Numbered from the stretch's first letter, positions 53,204 through 63,475 are shown. The stretch: 64,000 nucleotides of DNA from Gammaproteobacteria bacterium (GCA_021773335.1 JAJFKG010000047.1:19081-83080), one strand, 5' to 3'. Program-made: numbers and translations. The notes: a model not told the origin generated them from the letters alone.

Positions 53204-56122
53204 TCATGCTATAGCTAACCCCTCCGCCCCATCTACAATCAAGTGCTGCCACATGTTTGCAACATGTTGACACTCTTCTTTTACTTCATCTTTGATAATA
53301 TAGGCTGGCTCGCGTGCTAAATCACGTCGGTGGACTAAGGCCCTAAATGTTTTATAGGCATCAATTAGGCCCTGCGCATCTTTCTCGCTTAATAGCTCAA
53401 CCGCAGCAAACCCTTCTAATATACGAATATTATCCGTATAAGTTAATAATGCCGGGTTGCGATGGGCCCAAGCCAATACACCATATTGCACAATAAATTC
53501 AATATCGGTCATACCGCCAACGCCTTGCTTAAGATCGTAGAATCCTTGTGGGGCACGCCTAACAGCACTGCGCATCTTCTGACGCATGCTTGCAATGCCT
53601 TCACGTAAAGTTCGATCTTCGCGCTTAATCGCTAAAACTTCACGTCTAATCGTTAAAAATTGATTATGTAACTTTTCATCGCCAGTCAACATACGTGCGC
53701 GCACTAAGGCTTGATGTTCCCAAGCCCAAGCATTATTTTTTTGATAGTCAGCGAAGGCATTAATACTTGAAACTAGCAACCCTGCATCACCTGATGGGCG
53801 CAAACGCATATCAACTTGATAAAGCTCACCCGTAAATGTACGTGTACTCAAAATATGAATAATACGTTGCCCCAAACGAATAAAGAAAGCGGCGTTTGAA
53901 ATGGATTGTTCACCATCAGTATGTTGATCTGTCTGCATATCCGTACGCAAAAAAACCAAATCCAAATCCGAACCATAACCTAACTCAATACCACCTAATT
54001 TTCCATAAGCAACAATAGCAAACTGTGAAAGCCCGCCGTCTTTATCACAGCCTTCAGGATAACCATAACGTGATACCATTTCTTGCCAAGCAATACGTTG
54101 CGCGCGCGCCAAAATTACTGTTGCGATATCTGTTAAATGATCACTTACTTTCATTAGCGGTAAACGTTCTGTAATATCCGCGGCAGCAACTCGCAACACT
54201 TGAGCATGTTTAAACTTTCGCAAACACTCCATCGCATTCTCTTCCGGCGACAGCGCTTCATCTTCTGGACGGATGCTAAATTGACGCTCCAACTCTGATT
54301 GTAAGGAAGATTTATTTTGTGGTGCAAAGAGAATACGTGAATCAAGCAACTCATCTAACAACACCGGATAACGCGCAAGTTGGTGCGCGATCCACGGACT
54401 TGCAGCGCAGAGCGTTGCTAATTCTTCAAGTGCTTTGCCATTCTCGAGTAATAGCGAGACATAGGCACTACGCAAAACAATGGCATCTAACACATCGATA
54501 ATCCGCTTTAAGGTTAAATTAGGTTCTCGCGTTTGTGCAACCACACGCAGTAATTGTGGCATCAACAAATCTAGCCTATCTCTAGCACTCGCCCGCAAGC
54601 GCCGACAACGATAACTCTGTTTAAATGTATCTAGAAGTTGTAATACCTCCTGCACAGGCTCAAACCCTACCTTCTCGAGGAAACCACTAGGATCCTTGCC
54701 TTTAATCCAAATATTAAGAAAACGCGAGTGAACTTGTGTATCGTCCTCTTTGCCATACTGGCTTTTAGATTTCGCTACCATATTATCAAAATGACGTTTT
54801 ACATTTTCTTGATGCTGGCTTAAGTCAGCATAAAATTCCGTCCAACTTTTATAGCCCATACTAAAAGCGAGACGAGTTTTTCCGTCTGGAGTTTTTGGCA
54901 ATACTTGTGTTTGGCGATCAGCGACTGCTTGCAAACGATTTTCAACTTTGCGTAAAAACTTATAAGCCTTAGTCAATTCTTCTGGCACTTCCGCTGGCAG
55001 GTAATTGGTTTCACCTAAGACTGTTAATACTTTTAATAAATTTGATTGACGTAAACGACGATCTTGTCCTCCACGAATTAATTGGAAAACTTGCGCAACA
55101 AATTCTATTTCACGAATACCACCCACGCCTACTTTGATATTATTACGCATACCTTTTGCCCGTGCTTCACTGTCGATTTGTTGTTTAATCGCACGTATCG
55201 CCTCAATCGCACCAAAATCAATATAGCGTCGATAAGTAAATGCGCGTAGCATCCTCAGCAACTCAACACTTTGACGTCCTTCACCAGTAATCTTACGCGC
55301 TTTAATAAATGCATAGCGTTCCCAATCACGTCCCTGTTGTTGATAATACTCACTCATAGAACGGATACTCATCGCCAAAGGACCACTATCGCCAAATGGA
55401 CGTAAACGCATATCAACTCGGAAAACAAAACCTTCCGCAGTAATCGTATTAAGTACTTTAATTAAAGCTTGACCGAGTTGAATAAAAAATTCTTCATTAC
55501 TCAGTGCACGCTCTTTACCGCGTGTACCACCTTGCTGTGGATAAACAAAAATGAGATCAACATCAGAAGAGAGATTCAATTCCTGGCCGCCAAGCTTGCC
55601 TAAAGCAAGAACGATCATATATTGTTGTCTATCCTGATTATCATAAGGCGTGCCATACTTTTCACAGTGTTGCGCATATAGTCGCTGCAAGGTTTCTGTA
55701 ATACACGCGTCCGCAAGGTTGGATAAATTTGCCAATACTTCTTCAAGTGGTGCCCAGGCCATGAGATCCCGCCAAATAATACGCACCATTTCCCGGCGCC
55801 GAAAACAACGCAGGACACGCCCTAATGAAGCTTCATCCAGATCACCCGCTAATAAAACACGTAATTTGTCTAAATACTCACCCTCGGTGTAACTACGCTG
55901 TATATCGCCACTTATAAACAAATCCACCAGCATCGCACTATCGTGCGTACAACTTTCACTCACGTATTTGCTCGCACAAAAAACACGCATAACGGATTTA
56001 TGCAAAGCGTCTAGCTGCTGCAATTTCTTTAGCGCTTCTGGCGCTAATTGCTCACGACACGCGGCTAAAAAGCGCTGCCAGACCGCTTCTACAGAGCTTC
56101 TAAGTTCTTGAGGGATAAGCAA
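53204..56122 (-). CDS. glnE: Bifunctional glutamine synthetase adenylyltransferase/deadenylase
   Basis: A 972-residue GlnE that attaches or removes AMP from glutamine synthetase in response to P-II state and glutamine. It has two nucleotidyltransferase domains: the N-terminal (deadenylylating) with LGKLGGQELNLSSDVDLIFV (about 170-190) and the C-terminal (adenylylating) with YGKLGGIELGYGSDLDLVFL (about 690-712). Each is followed by the FRVDMRLRPFGDSGPL or YQVDMRLRPSGDAGLL motif, and a helical linker lies between. Length is typical. It complements glnK-amtB at 12-14 kb. Confidence 0.96.
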   Translation of the reverse strand: MLIPQELRSSVEAVWQRFLAACREQLAPEALKKLQQLDALHKSVMRVFCASKYVSESCTHDSAMLVDLFISGDIQRSYTEGEYLDKLRVLLAGDLDEASLGRVLRCFRRREMVRIIWRDLMAWAPLEEVLANLSNLADACITETLQRLYAQHCEKYGTPYDNQDRQQYMIVLALGKLGGQELNLSSDVDLIFVYPQQGGTRGKERALSNEEFFIQLGQALIKVLNTITAEGFVFRVDMRLRPFGDSGPLAMSIRSMSEYYQQQGRDWERYAFIKARKITGEGRQSVELLRMLRAFTYRRYIDFGAIEAIRAIKQQIDSEARAKGMRNNIKVGVGGIREIEFVAQVFQLIRGGQDRRLRQSNLLKVLTVLGETNYLPAEVPEELTKAYKFLRKVENRLQAVADRQTQVLPKTPDGKTRLAFSMGYKSWTEFYADLSQHQENVKRHFDNMVAKSKSQYGKEDDTQVHSRFLNIWIKGKDPSGFLEKVGFEPVQEVLQLLDTFKQSYRCRRLRASARDRLDLLMPQLLRVVAQTREPNLTLKRIIDVLDAIVLRSAYVSLLLENGKALEELATLCAASPWIAHQLARYPVLLDELLDSRILFAPQNKSSLQSELERQFSIRPEDEALSPEENAMECLRKFKHAQVLRVAAADITERLPLMKVSDHLTDIATVILARAQRIAWQEMVSRYGYPEGCDKDGGLSQFAIVAYGKLGGIELGYGSDLDLVFLRTDMQTDQHTDGEQSISNAAFFIRLGQRIIHILSTRTFTGELYQVDMRLRPSGDAGLLVSSINAFADYQKNNAWAWEHQALVRARMLTGDEKLHNQFLTIRREVLAIKREDRTLREGIASMRQKMRSAVRRAPQGFYDLKQGVGGMTDIEFIVQYGVLAWAHRNPALLTYTDNIRILEGFAAVELLSEKDAQGLIDAYKTFRALVHRRDLAREPAYIIKDEVKEECQHVANMWQHLIVDGAEGLAIA

Positions 56123-56284
56123 TAATTCTGCATAAGGGTTTTTGTCGATTTGTGGAACTCCCTGCGCGGATCATGGTCTAAACTTTAGCAAAAAGATGTA
56201 TGATACCACATTGTTTCTATGCCTCATTGATTTCGCTAATATGCAGAAAAACAATGAGTTAGGGTGTCATCGGAGGTAGATAGA

Positions 56285-56788
56285 ATGAAGCGACGTATGT
56301 ATTTTTTGTTTCCCGATGTGAAATGCTCACAAAATTTCGTCGATGAATTGCTTCTCAAGCGTATAGAAATTAGACATATTCACGTCGTTGCCAAGGATGG
56401 AAATGATATCGCAGATTTACCCGAAGCCACCATTTTCCAAAAAAATGACATTATTCACAGCCTACTGCTAGGTGTGTTACTTGGTGGCGTGGTTGGTATC
56501 ATTGCTGGCGTGGTTGGTCATGAAATGTTTGATGTTGCATTAAGTGGTGTCATGTTCGCTACCACCCTAGCGGGCGCAATTCTCGGCGCTTGGAGTGCCA
56601 GCATGATCGGTATGACCACCCCTAATGTGCAATTGAGGCCATTTCAAAAAGCGATTAACGAAGGCAGAGTCCTGGTAATGGTCGATGCGCCTAAAGAACA
56701 AGTCGAAGACATTGGTGAACATGTAAAACGCCAACATCCTGAAGCCACGAATAAAGGCATTGAGCCAACCATACCCGCTTTTCCTTAA
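56285..56788 (+). CDS. DUF1269-like membrane protein
   Basis: A 167-residue protein. After a short cytoplasmic-type domain (RRMYFLFPDVKCSQNFVDEL) there are two glycine-rich transmembrane segments (SLLLGVLLGGVVGIIAGVVG and VALSGVMFATTLAGAILGAW). A C-terminal domain follows (EGRVLVMVDAPKEQVEDIGE). This matches the DUF1269/general-stress membrane protein pattern of unknown function. ATG 56285 is chosen for GGAGGTAGATAGA upstream; a GTG at 56264 would also be in frame. It converges with the TPR-methyltransferase, two bases between their ends. Confidence 0.8.
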   Translation: MKRRMYFLFPDVKCSQNFVDELLLKRIEIRHIHVVAKDGNDIADLPEATIFQKNDIIHSLLLGVLLGGVVGIIAGVVGHEMFDVALSGVMFATTLAGAILGAWSASMIGMTTPNVQLRPFQKAINEGRVLVMVDAPKEQVEDIGEHVKRQHPEATNKGIEPTIPAFP

Positions 56789-56790
56789 AC

Positions 56791-58383
56791 TTAAAGAGTC
56801 AGTATAAACAACAATCCAAAGACGGGTTGTTGTTTTTGCATGCGTAAAGTTATCCGTTCAAACTGCGTCACCGTAAACTTATGTTGTTGAGCTAATTCAC
56901 GAATATAACGCTCAGAATGAGCAAAGCGTGCTGTCTGCTGCAAAACAAAATTGTCACCTACTAACTCTTCAACGGTAAACGCAAACAGTGCATCTGCGCT
57001 CATGCGTGGTCGAATAACCTCAAAAACCTCATGTAAGTCACCGATATAACCAAAGACATCAGCCGCTAACACAAGGTCAAAAGACTCTTGCATTTTAGCC
57101 AATGCCACCACCAAATCACCCGCAATCAATTCATCATAAAGCTGCTTATCACGGGCTTTTTCCAGCATTTTTTCTGAAACATCCACACCTGACAAATACT
57201 GTGCCTGAGAAGCAAATAGTTCGCCACAAAAACCTGTACCACAACCCAAATCTAACATTCGCCATTGTGGATTGTCTACATCCGTTACCTTTTGAATAGC
57301 CTTATGCAGCAACTCAGGCGCTCGGTAGGTCAAGTCTTCGCGTAAATGACTGTCATAATGTCCAGCATAACCATCAAATAATTTTTTGACATACGCGGTT
57401 GGTGTCTTAGTTTGCTGGCTTTCTTTTTTTAGGGAATTCAACATAAAGCGAATCGTTTCATTGTCTGGCTGACGTTGCAATGCTTGCTCATATGCAGCAA
57501 TAGCCTTAGCAATATCGCCTTTTTTAAAATAAGCCACCCCCAGGTTATAGTAAGCCTCTATGTAATCGGGGTTGAGCTTGATGGCTTTTTGATAATGTTT
57601 AATTGCCTGTTCATACTGCGCTTGATTCCCAGCGATCACGCCCAAATTAAAATAAACTTCCGGTGAATCCCCCTCTAAATCGATAGCACTCTGATAGTGC
57701 TGATAGGCGTCGATATAGTTTTCTTGCTTTAGGTGTAACGCAGCTAGGTTTTGATATGCTTCAACAAACATAGGCTGCAATTCAATAGCTTTTTCGTAGT
57801 GTTTTGCGGCTTCATCAAGCTTACCTGCGGCATACAGCAAATTTGCCAAATGAAATTGTGCTTGAAAATGTTCTGGCTTAAATCCAACAACTCGTTGAAA
57901 TTGCGTGATCGCTTGTGAATATTCTTCTTGGCGCACGTAAGCCAACGCTAAATTATAATGTGCATCGAGATAATTAGCATTTAAATCGAGCGCTTGCTGA
58001 AATGCCTTAACGGCTTCCGGCAATTTTTCTTGTTTATACAATGTTGCGCCTAAATTATTGTAGGCTTCGGCATAATCAGGCTGCAGTTTCAATGCCGCGC
58101 GGTAATGTTGTATGGCTGCATCATAATCCTGTAAACGTTTTAAGGCATTACCCAAATGATTATGGATGTGAGGTGAATCTGGCGCACTCTGCACTGCTTG
58201 TTTTAACACTTGAGCAGCCTGATGAAAATCACCCTGTTGCGCATAACTCATGCCTAGCATGTGCAGGGCTTGTGTGTGTTCAGGTTGCTGTTGTAACACC
58301 TGTTGATAATAAGCTTGTGCCTGCGTCAAATCTCCTGCCTGATGAAACTCTAATGCTTGACTGAGTAGTGTCGCTATCGTCAT
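56791..58383 (-). CDS. TPR-repeat protein with C-terminal SAM-dependent methyltransferase
   Basis: A 530-residue fusion. Residues 1-310 are about nine tetratricopeptide repeats of the classic type (YAEAYNNLGATLYKQEKLPE, VEAYQNLAALHLKQENYIDA, IEAYYNLGVAYFKKGDIAKA). Residues 320-530 form a class I methyltransferase with MLDLGCGTGFCGELFA as the SAM site and DLVLAADVFGYIGDL after it. The substrate is unknown; the TPR part may present a protein or glycan acceptor. The start overlaps the yggT stop by one base (TAATG), so it is translationally coupled to yggT. Confidence 0.9.
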   Translation of the reverse strand: MTIATLLSQALEFHQAGDLTQAQAYYQQVLQQQPEHTQALHMLGMSYAQQGDFHQAAQVLKQAVQSAPDSPHIHNHLGNALKRLQDYDAAIQHYRAALKLQPDYAEAYNNLGATLYKQEKLPEAVKAFQQALDLNANYLDAHYNLALAYVRQEEYSQAITQFQRVVGFKPEHFQAQFHLANLLYAAGKLDEAAKHYEKAIELQPMFVEAYQNLAALHLKQENYIDAYQHYQSAIDLEGDSPEVYFNLGVIAGNQAQYEQAIKHYQKAIKLNPDYIEAYYNLGVAYFKKGDIAKAIAAYEQALQRQPDNETIRFMLNSLKKESQQTKTPTAYVKKLFDGYAGHYDSHLREDLTYRAPELLHKAIQKVTDVDNPQWRMLDLGCGTGFCGELFASQAQYLSGVDVSEKMLEKARDKQLYDELIAGDLVVALAKMQESFDLVLAADVFGYIGDLHEVFEVIRPRMSADALFAFTVEELVGDNFVLQQTARFAHSERYIRELAQQHKFTVTQFERITLRMQKQQPVFGLLFILTL

Positions 58384-58967
58384 TAAGCACCTAATGCAAT
58401 ACTAATGCCGATATTAGTCATTGGTTGAATCAACACTATGACAAATAATTGCAATACTATCATTACCGGGATAGGTGATATATCAATTCCTCCAAGCGGT
58501 GGAATAATACGTCGCGCGCGTCCTAATAAAGGTTCGGTCAAGCTATAAAGTAGCTCTGTTGCAGGATGCTGGGTGCTGGGTGCAACCCAAGATAAAATGA
58601 CTTGTATGAGAATCGCATAAAAATAAACATTAACCAACAAACTTAATAAACCACCGACAGCCCACAACGCTAAACCACCAATATGTGGAATTTCTGCAAT
58701 ACGGATCCACGCAACAATACTGAGTTTAACCATTTCCAAAATAAGCAATAAGGCCACTGCGGCCAAATCTAAGCCACGAAATCCCGGTAGAATTTTTTGT
58801 AAAGGCTTAAGCACGGGATTCGTCACTTTCACTAAAAATTGGATCACTGGATTGAGATACGCTGCACGACGTAGTTGCAACAACATACGCAACATGACAA
58901 TCACGATGTACAGGTTAAATACAGTCTCGACTAAAAATAATAAACCATTGTTTAATGGATTTTCCAT
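58383..58967 (-). CDS. yggT: YggT family membrane protein
   Basis: A 194-residue protein with two YGGT repeats, each a pair of transmembrane helices followed by a conserved proline-rich loop (LVKVTNPVLKPLQKILPGFR and LLYSLTEPLLGRARRIIPPL). The function is not firmly known; links to cell division, osmotic tolerance and SecYEG have been proposed for relatives. It lies in the conserved yggS-proC-yggT neighbourhood. About 100 bp separate it from proC, including a family C repeat. Confidence 0.92.
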   Translation of the reverse strand: MENPLNNGLLFLVETVFNLYIVIVMLRMLLQLRRAAYLNPVIQFLVKVTNPVLKPLQKILPGFRGLDLAAVALLLILEMVKLSIVAWIRIAEIPHIGGLALWAVGGLLSLLVNVYFYAILIQVILSWVAPSTQHPATELLYSLTEPLLGRARRIIPPLGGIDISPIPVMIVLQLFVIVLIQPMTNIGISIALGA

Positions 58968-59010
58968 TTAGATTCTCCGTCTTCTTGTGACTTACTCAGC
59001 CTCACCCATG

Positions 59011-59050
59011 AACCTTGATGCGCACGCGCAAGCGTGTTTATCAAAGCTAC
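59011..59050. repeat. REP-like palindrome, family C
   Basis: AACCTTGATGCGCACGCGC followed by AAGCGTGTTTATCAAAGCTAC, between yggT and proC. CCTTGAT and ATCAAAG pair imperfectly around the CGCACGCG/CGTG core. Confidence 0.6.
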
Positions 59051-59065
59051 ACTTACATAGTCCAC

Positions 59066-59899
59066 CTACGCCTTTTTAGCCAGCAATTCTGCTAACTCGA
59101 CTGAACGTTGTTGTGCCGCTTGCAGTGCATCTGCAAATAATTGCATGATATTAGCTGCTTGTAGACTATTTAGCGCTGCTTCCGTGGTGCCGCCAGGTGA
59201 CGTTACTCGCCGCCGCAACTCTGCTACATCCACATCGCTTTCGAGGGCCATTTTTGCAGCGCCAAATGCCGTTTGCAGTGTTAATAGTTGTGCAGTTTTA
59301 TCCGGTAAACCAAGCTTTTTCGCGCCATTGACTAAGGCTTCCATCACTAAGAAGAAATATGCAGGGCCACTGCCTGATAATGCAGTGACAATATCTAAAT
59401 CATCTTCATTTTCTACCCACAAGGCAAGGCCGACCGCGCGCATAATCGATTCAGCATATTCACGTTGCTCCGCACTGACATTAGAATTGGCACACAAAGC
59501 GCTTGCACCACTACCAACCAAAGCGGGCGTATTTGGCATACAGCGCACAATCGCCGTGCGTTCGCCTAACCAACGCCGCAGATCAACTTCACGAATACCC
59601 GCCGCGATTGAAATCAATAATGGGTTTTTAGCTTGTATGCTAGCTGCAATATTCTGCGCTAAATCTGGCACTACTTGTGGCTTCACAGCAAGCACAACCA
59701 CATCGGCTGCAGCGATTGCGGTGTGATTATCTATGGTTGTTTGAATGCCAAATTGTTGCTGCAACTGTGTTGCGTTCTCTTGGGTTAGCTCTGCCGCATA
59801 GATACACTGCGCAGGATATCCATCCTCAAGCAAACCACCAATCAAGCTACGCCCCATATTGCCGGCACCAATAAAACTAATCACTGCTTGCTTTGCCAT
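59066..59899 (-). CDS. proC: Pyrroline-5-carboxylate reductase
   Basis: A 277-residue ProC that makes proline from 1-pyrroline-5-carboxylate with NAD(P)H. FIGAGNMGRSLIGGLLEDG is the Rossmann site, AVKPQVV and RCMPNTPALVGSGASAL are typical, and the signature VTSPGGTTEAALNSL is complete. ATG 59899 has AAGGAAATATA in front; the frame's upstream TTG start is less likely. It lies downstream of yggS, with 63 bp between them. Confidence 0.95.
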   Translation of the reverse strand: MAKQAVISFIGAGNMGRSLIGGLLEDGYPAQCIYAAELTQENATQLQQQFGIQTTIDNHTAIAAADVVVLAVKPQVVPDLAQNIAASIQAKNPLLISIAAGIREVDLRRWLGERTAIVRCMPNTPALVGSGASALCANSNVSAEQREYAESIMRAVGLALWVENEDDLDIVTALSGSGPAYFFLVMEALVNGAKKLGLPDKTAQLLTLQTAFGAAKMALESDVDVAELRRRVTSPGGTTEAALNSLQAANIMQLFADALQAAQQRSVELAELLAKKA

Positions 59900-59962
59900 T
59901 ATATTTCCTTGCAAGGTTCGTTAAAAACCAGGAATTCTAACATACTTTCCCACATACTTTTC

Positions 59963-60664
59963 TCATTTCCGCGGTCCAAAAATATCAGTGCCAATACGCA
60001 CAATCGTCGCACCTTCGGCAATCGCTGCTTCCATATCACTCGACATGCCCATAGACAATGTATCAAGTTGTAAATCATGTTTAGCGTTCAATGCTTCCAA
60101 AGCTAAGCGCAAGCTAGCAAAAGCATGGCGCTGCACACTGAGATCGTCTGTTCGTGCTGGGATCGTCATCAAACCACGCAAGTTTAGCCGCGGTAATTGT
60201 ACGACCGCCTGCGCCAATTCCGCTAGCTCCGCCAATGTGACGCCAGACTTACTGTCCTCTCCACTCACGTTGACTTGTAAACACATTTGCAACGGTGCTA
60301 AATGCTCAGGGCGTTGTTCACTTAATTTTTGTGCTATTTTTAGCCGATCGACACTATGTACCCACGCAAAATCCAAAGCAATGCCTTTGGCCTTATTGGT
60401 CTGAATCGGACCAATAAAATGCCACTCTAGATCTAAGTCCTGTAAGGCGTTAATCTTGTCTTGTGCCTCTTGTAAGTAGCTCTCGCCAAAACATTTTTGC
60501 TCTGCGGCCGCCGCTCGACGGATTGCTGCACTGGAATGGGTTTTGCTTACCGCTAAAAGATCGACTGCGCCGGGTGTACGCTGGTGGTTATTTTCTGCAG
60601 CATTAATGCGCTCACGTACTAAAGTAAGCCGCTGTGCAATATCGATTTGAGTGCTATCAGACAT
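59963..60664 (-). CDS. yggS: YggS/PLPBP family pyridoxal-phosphate-binding protein
   Basis: A 233-residue PLP-homeostasis protein with an alanine-racemase-like barrel but no known catalysis. LLAVSKTHSSAAIRRA holds the PLP lysine; FGESYLQEAQDKI, WHFIGPIQTNKAK, NVSGEDSKSGV, LRGLMTIPA and SMGMSSDMEAAIAEGATIVR are standard. Start options are 60664, 60673 and 60694; ATG 60664 aligns best with relatives, but no option has a clear ribosome site. It is divergent from pilT. Confidence 0.94.
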   Translation of the reverse strand: MSDSTQIDIAQRLTLVRERINAAENNHQRTPGAVDLLAVSKTHSSAAIRRAAAAEQKCFGESYLQEAQDKINALQDLDLEWHFIGPIQTNKAKGIALDFAWVHSVDRLKIAQKLSEQRPEHLAPLQMCLQVNVSGEDSKSGVTLAELAELAQAVVQLPRLNLRGLMTIPARTDDLSVQRHAFASLRLALEALNAKHDLQLDTLSMGMSSDMEAAIAEGATIVRIGTDIFGPRK

Positions 60665-60711
60665 AATGGTCATACCATAAATGAAAATTACCACGCAGGG
60701 AGTTGGTACCC

Positions 60712-61749
60712 ATGAACATTAAAGACTTATTGGCGTTTACAGTCCAAAACAATGCCTCCGATCTCCACATATCTGCGGGTACTCCGCCTATGATTCGTGT
60801 CGATGGCACCTTGCGTCGCATTGATCTCCCTGCGCTGGATAATAAAACCGCCCGCGATCTCTTATTTGAAATCATGAACGATAAACAGCAACGTGACTTT
60901 GAAGAAATCTATGAAACTGATTTTTCATTTGCGCTTGAGGGATTGGCGCGTTTTCGTGTCAATGTTTTCAACCAAAACCGCGGCATCGGCGGCGTACTAC
61001 GCATTATCCCCCCACGAGTCACGACCCTTGAACAACTTGACGCACCTGCAATCTTCAAAGACATTGCCATGTTACCACGTGGGTTAGTCCTCGTCACGGG
61101 CCCGACGGGTTGCGGTAAAAGCACTACGCTTGCCGCTATGGTTGATTGTATTAATAATCAAAAACACGAACATATATTGACGATTGAAGATCCCATTGAA
61201 TTTGTTCATGAAAATAAAAAATGTCTCGTTAGCCAACGTGAAGTACATCGTGATACGCGGAGTTTTGACCATGCATTGCGTTCTGCGTTGCGTGAAGATC
61301 CAGACATTATTCTTGTCGGTGAAATGCGTGACCTAGAAACCATTCGTCTCGCCTTAACCGCCGCAGAAACCGGACATTTAGTTTTCGGTACATTACATAC
61401 AACCTCAGCGGCCAAAACCATTAACCGTATCGTGGATGCCTTTCCTGGTGAAGAAAAGGCGATGGTGCGCACGATGTTATCAGAATCATTGCAAGCGGTG
61501 ATCGCGCAAATCTTAATGAAGCGGGAAGGCGGCGGTCGTATCGCTGCCCACGAAATCATGATGTGCACACCGGCTATCCGCAATCTGATCCGCGAAGACA
61601 AAGTCGCACAAATGTATTCAGCCATGCAAACGGGCAGCTCCGCGGGTATGCAAACCCTCGAACAATGCTTACAAAACCTAGTAACCAGTAAAGCAATCAG
61701 CCAAGACGAAGCCCGTGAAAAAGCCAACATTAAAGACCCGTTTAAATAA
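60712..61749 (+). CDS. pilT: Type IV pilus retraction ATPase
   Basis: A 345-residue hexameric secretion ATPase that retracts type IV pili at the inner membrane. MNIKDLLAFTVQNNASDLHI, Walker A GPTGCGKS (130-137), an Asp box, Walker B LREDPDIILVGEMRDLETI and the His-box FGTLHTTSAAKTI match PilT; the C-terminal region has AIRNLIREDK, the AIRNLIRE-type motif linked to retraction. ATG 60712 has GGGAG about ten bases upstream; the longer frame uses TTG. No pilU follows. Confidence 0.95.
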   Translation: MNIKDLLAFTVQNNASDLHISAGTPPMIRVDGTLRRIDLPALDNKTARDLLFEIMNDKQQRDFEEIYETDFSFALEGLARFRVNVFNQNRGIGGVLRIIPPRVTTLEQLDAPAIFKDIAMLPRGLVLVTGPTGCGKSTTLAAMVDCINNQKHEHILTIEDPIEFVHENKKCLVSQREVHRDTRSFDHALRSALREDPDIILVGEMRDLETIRLALTAAETGHLVFGTLHTTSAAKTINRIVDAFPGEEKAMVRTMLSESLQAVIAQILMKREGGGRIAAHEIMMCTPAIRNLIREDKVAQMYSAMQTGSSAGMQTLEQCLQNLVTSKAISQDEAREKANIKDPFK

Positions 61750-61780
61750 AACACATTAAATCAAACAGTTAAATAGAATA

Positions 61781-61845
61781 CGTTACAATAATTATTACAA
61801 CTAGTTATAATAACCATTACCACTAGTTGTAATAATATTGTAACG
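61781..61845. repeat. Long AT-rich inverted repeat between pilT and pckA
   Basis: The arms 61781-61805 and 61822-61845 are complementary over 24 pairs with a single extra base in the left arm and a 16-base loop. The inner 12 bases (ATTACAACTAGT and ACTAGTTGTAAT) pair perfectly. It sits 31 bp after the pilT stop and could act as a transcript end or a protein-binding dyad. Confidence 0.6.
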
Positions 61846-61850
61846 CGATG

Positions 61851-61883
61851 AAAAATAGAGCCACCCAGACTTTACCGGGTGGC
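61851..61883 (-). terminator. Intrinsic terminator of pckA
   Basis: On the minus strand GCCACCC...GGGTGGC (7-bp GC-rich stem, 10-base loop) is followed by TCTATTTTT, 12 bp past the pckA stop. Confidence 0.8.
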
Positions 61884-61894
61884 AGCCTCCGATA

Positions 61895-63475
61895 CTACAA
61901 GTCCTCTAACGTCGGGCCCGCATTTAATACCGCATCAGACACTTCGAATTGCTTAAAGTTTTCAATAAATTCATTGATTAATAGTTTGGCTTTCTCATCA
62001 TAACGCGCAGCGTCTTTCCATGTGTTGCGCGGATTGAGTAATTTACTATTAATGCCAAGGATAGAACGAGGAATACGCAAGTTGAAACCCACAATCGTAT
62101 CGGTTTCGGCATCTTTTAATTCACCACTTAAGATGGCGTTAATCACCGCACGCGTAGTCGGGATCGGGAAACGTTCACCTTCACCATAAGGACCACCAGT
62201 CCAACCTGTATTAACTAAATAAACTTGGCTACCTGCGCTTTCCACTCGCTTCATCAATAATTCAGCATAGATACTAGCAGGGCGCGGGAAAAATGGTGCC
62301 CCAAAGCACGTACTAAACGTTGATTTAATCGAGTCATTGTCGTTGCCAACTTCAGTGCTGCCAACCAATGCAGTATAACCACTCAAGAAATGATACGCCG
62401 CTTGTTCTTTGGTAAGCAGCGAAACTGGCGGTAATACACCATATAAATCACAAGTCAAGAAAATCACTGCATCGGGTTGGCCACCGCGATTCTTTTCAAC
62501 ACGCGCAGGAATAAATTCACGTGGATAAGCGGCACGCGTGTTTTTCGTGAGGCTATCATCATCGTAATAAGGTTCACGTGTTTGCGCATCAATGATGACA
62601 TTTTCTAACACCGTACCATAGCGAATGGCATCCCAAATAACGGGCTCACGCACACGTGATAAGTCGATACACTTCGCATAGCAACCACCTTCAAAGTTAA
62701 ACACGCCTGATTCACCCCAGCCGTGTTCATCATCGCCAATCAAAAAGCGATTTGGATCCGCTGACAACGTGGTTTTACCTGTGCCAGATAAACCGAAAAA
62801 GAGTGCAACATCACCTTTTTCACCGAGGTTAGCGGCACAGTGCATCGGTAATACATCATGCTCAGGTAAAATAAAATTTAACACGGTGAACATCGCTTTT
62901 TTCATTTCACCCGCATAATAAGTCCCACAAATGAGTATGCGCTTTTGTGAGAAATTCAACATCACTGCGGCATCGCTATTAACACCATGAATATCTGGGT
63001 CAGTGACAAATCCCGGGGCACTCAGAATCGTCCAAGCATCATCGTCCTTCACATCACTTTCACGAATAAACAAGTTATTAGCGAACAAATTGTGCCATGC
63101 CATTTCGGTAATCACATTAACCGCTAAGCCTAACTCAGGGTCTGCACCCACACGTAAATTATTGGTATAGACTTCACGTTCATTTAAATAATCTAACGCT
63201 TGCTGCCATAAGTTATCAAAGATATGTCCGCCGATAGGTTGATTGACACTGCCCCAATCAACACGCGTACGGGTTGCATCATCTTCAACAATAAAGCGAT
63301 CACGTGGCGAACGCCCGGTGCGTACCCCAGTGCTCACGACCAAGGCTTGATTAGCCGCCAATACACCTTCTTGACGAGTCAGAGAATGTTCTATCAATTC
63401 TTCAACGGGTAGGCGTTCATACCGATGGGTTCCAATATTCATCGCATTTAATTCCAACATATCTGACTCACTCAT
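61895..63475 (-). CDS. pckA: Phosphoenolpyruvate carboxykinase (ATP)
   Basis: A 526-residue ATP-type PEPCK that converts oxaloacetate to phosphoenolpyruvate, the entry to gluconeogenesis. [34 protein letters not shown], the kinase-1a loop [38 protein letters not shown] and [10 protein letters not shown] are conserved. AAGGAGAATCTATCAAA precedes the ATG. With the class I aldolase at 16.4 kb it fits growth on amino acids or organic acids, but that is inference. Confidence 0.97.
   Translation of the reverse strand: MSESDMLELNAMNIGTHRYERLPVEELIEHSLTRQEGVLAANQALVVSTGVRTGRSPRDRFIVEDDATRTRVDWGSVNQPIGGHIFDNLWQQALDYLNEREVYTNNLRVGADPELGLAVNVITEMAWHNLFANNLFIRESDVKDDDAWTILSAPGFVTDPDIHGVNSDAAVMLNFSQKRILICGTYYAGEMKKAMFTVLNFILPEHDVLPMHCAANLGEKGDVALFFGLSGTGKTTLSADPNRFLIGDDEHGWGESGVFNFEGGCYAKCIDLSRVREPVIWDAIRYGTVLENVIIDAQTREPYYDDDSLTKNTRAAYPREFIPARVEKNRGGQPDAVIFLTCDLYGVLPPVSLLTKEQAAYHFLSGYTALVGSTEVGNDNDSIKSTFSTCFGAPFFPRPASIYAELLMKRVESAGSQVYLVNTGWTGGPYGEGERFPIPTTRAVINAILSGELKDAETDTIVGFNLRIPRSILGINSKLLNPRNTWKDAARYDEKAKLLINEFIENFKQFEVSDAVLNAGPTLEDL

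Noticed and set aside
59145..59726. Plus-strand 193-codon frame over proC
   Set aside because: Antisense shadow of a conserved enzyme gene.
61206..61754. Minus-strand 182-codon frame over pilT
   Set aside because: Antisense shadow with Ser/Arg-rich meaningless sequence.
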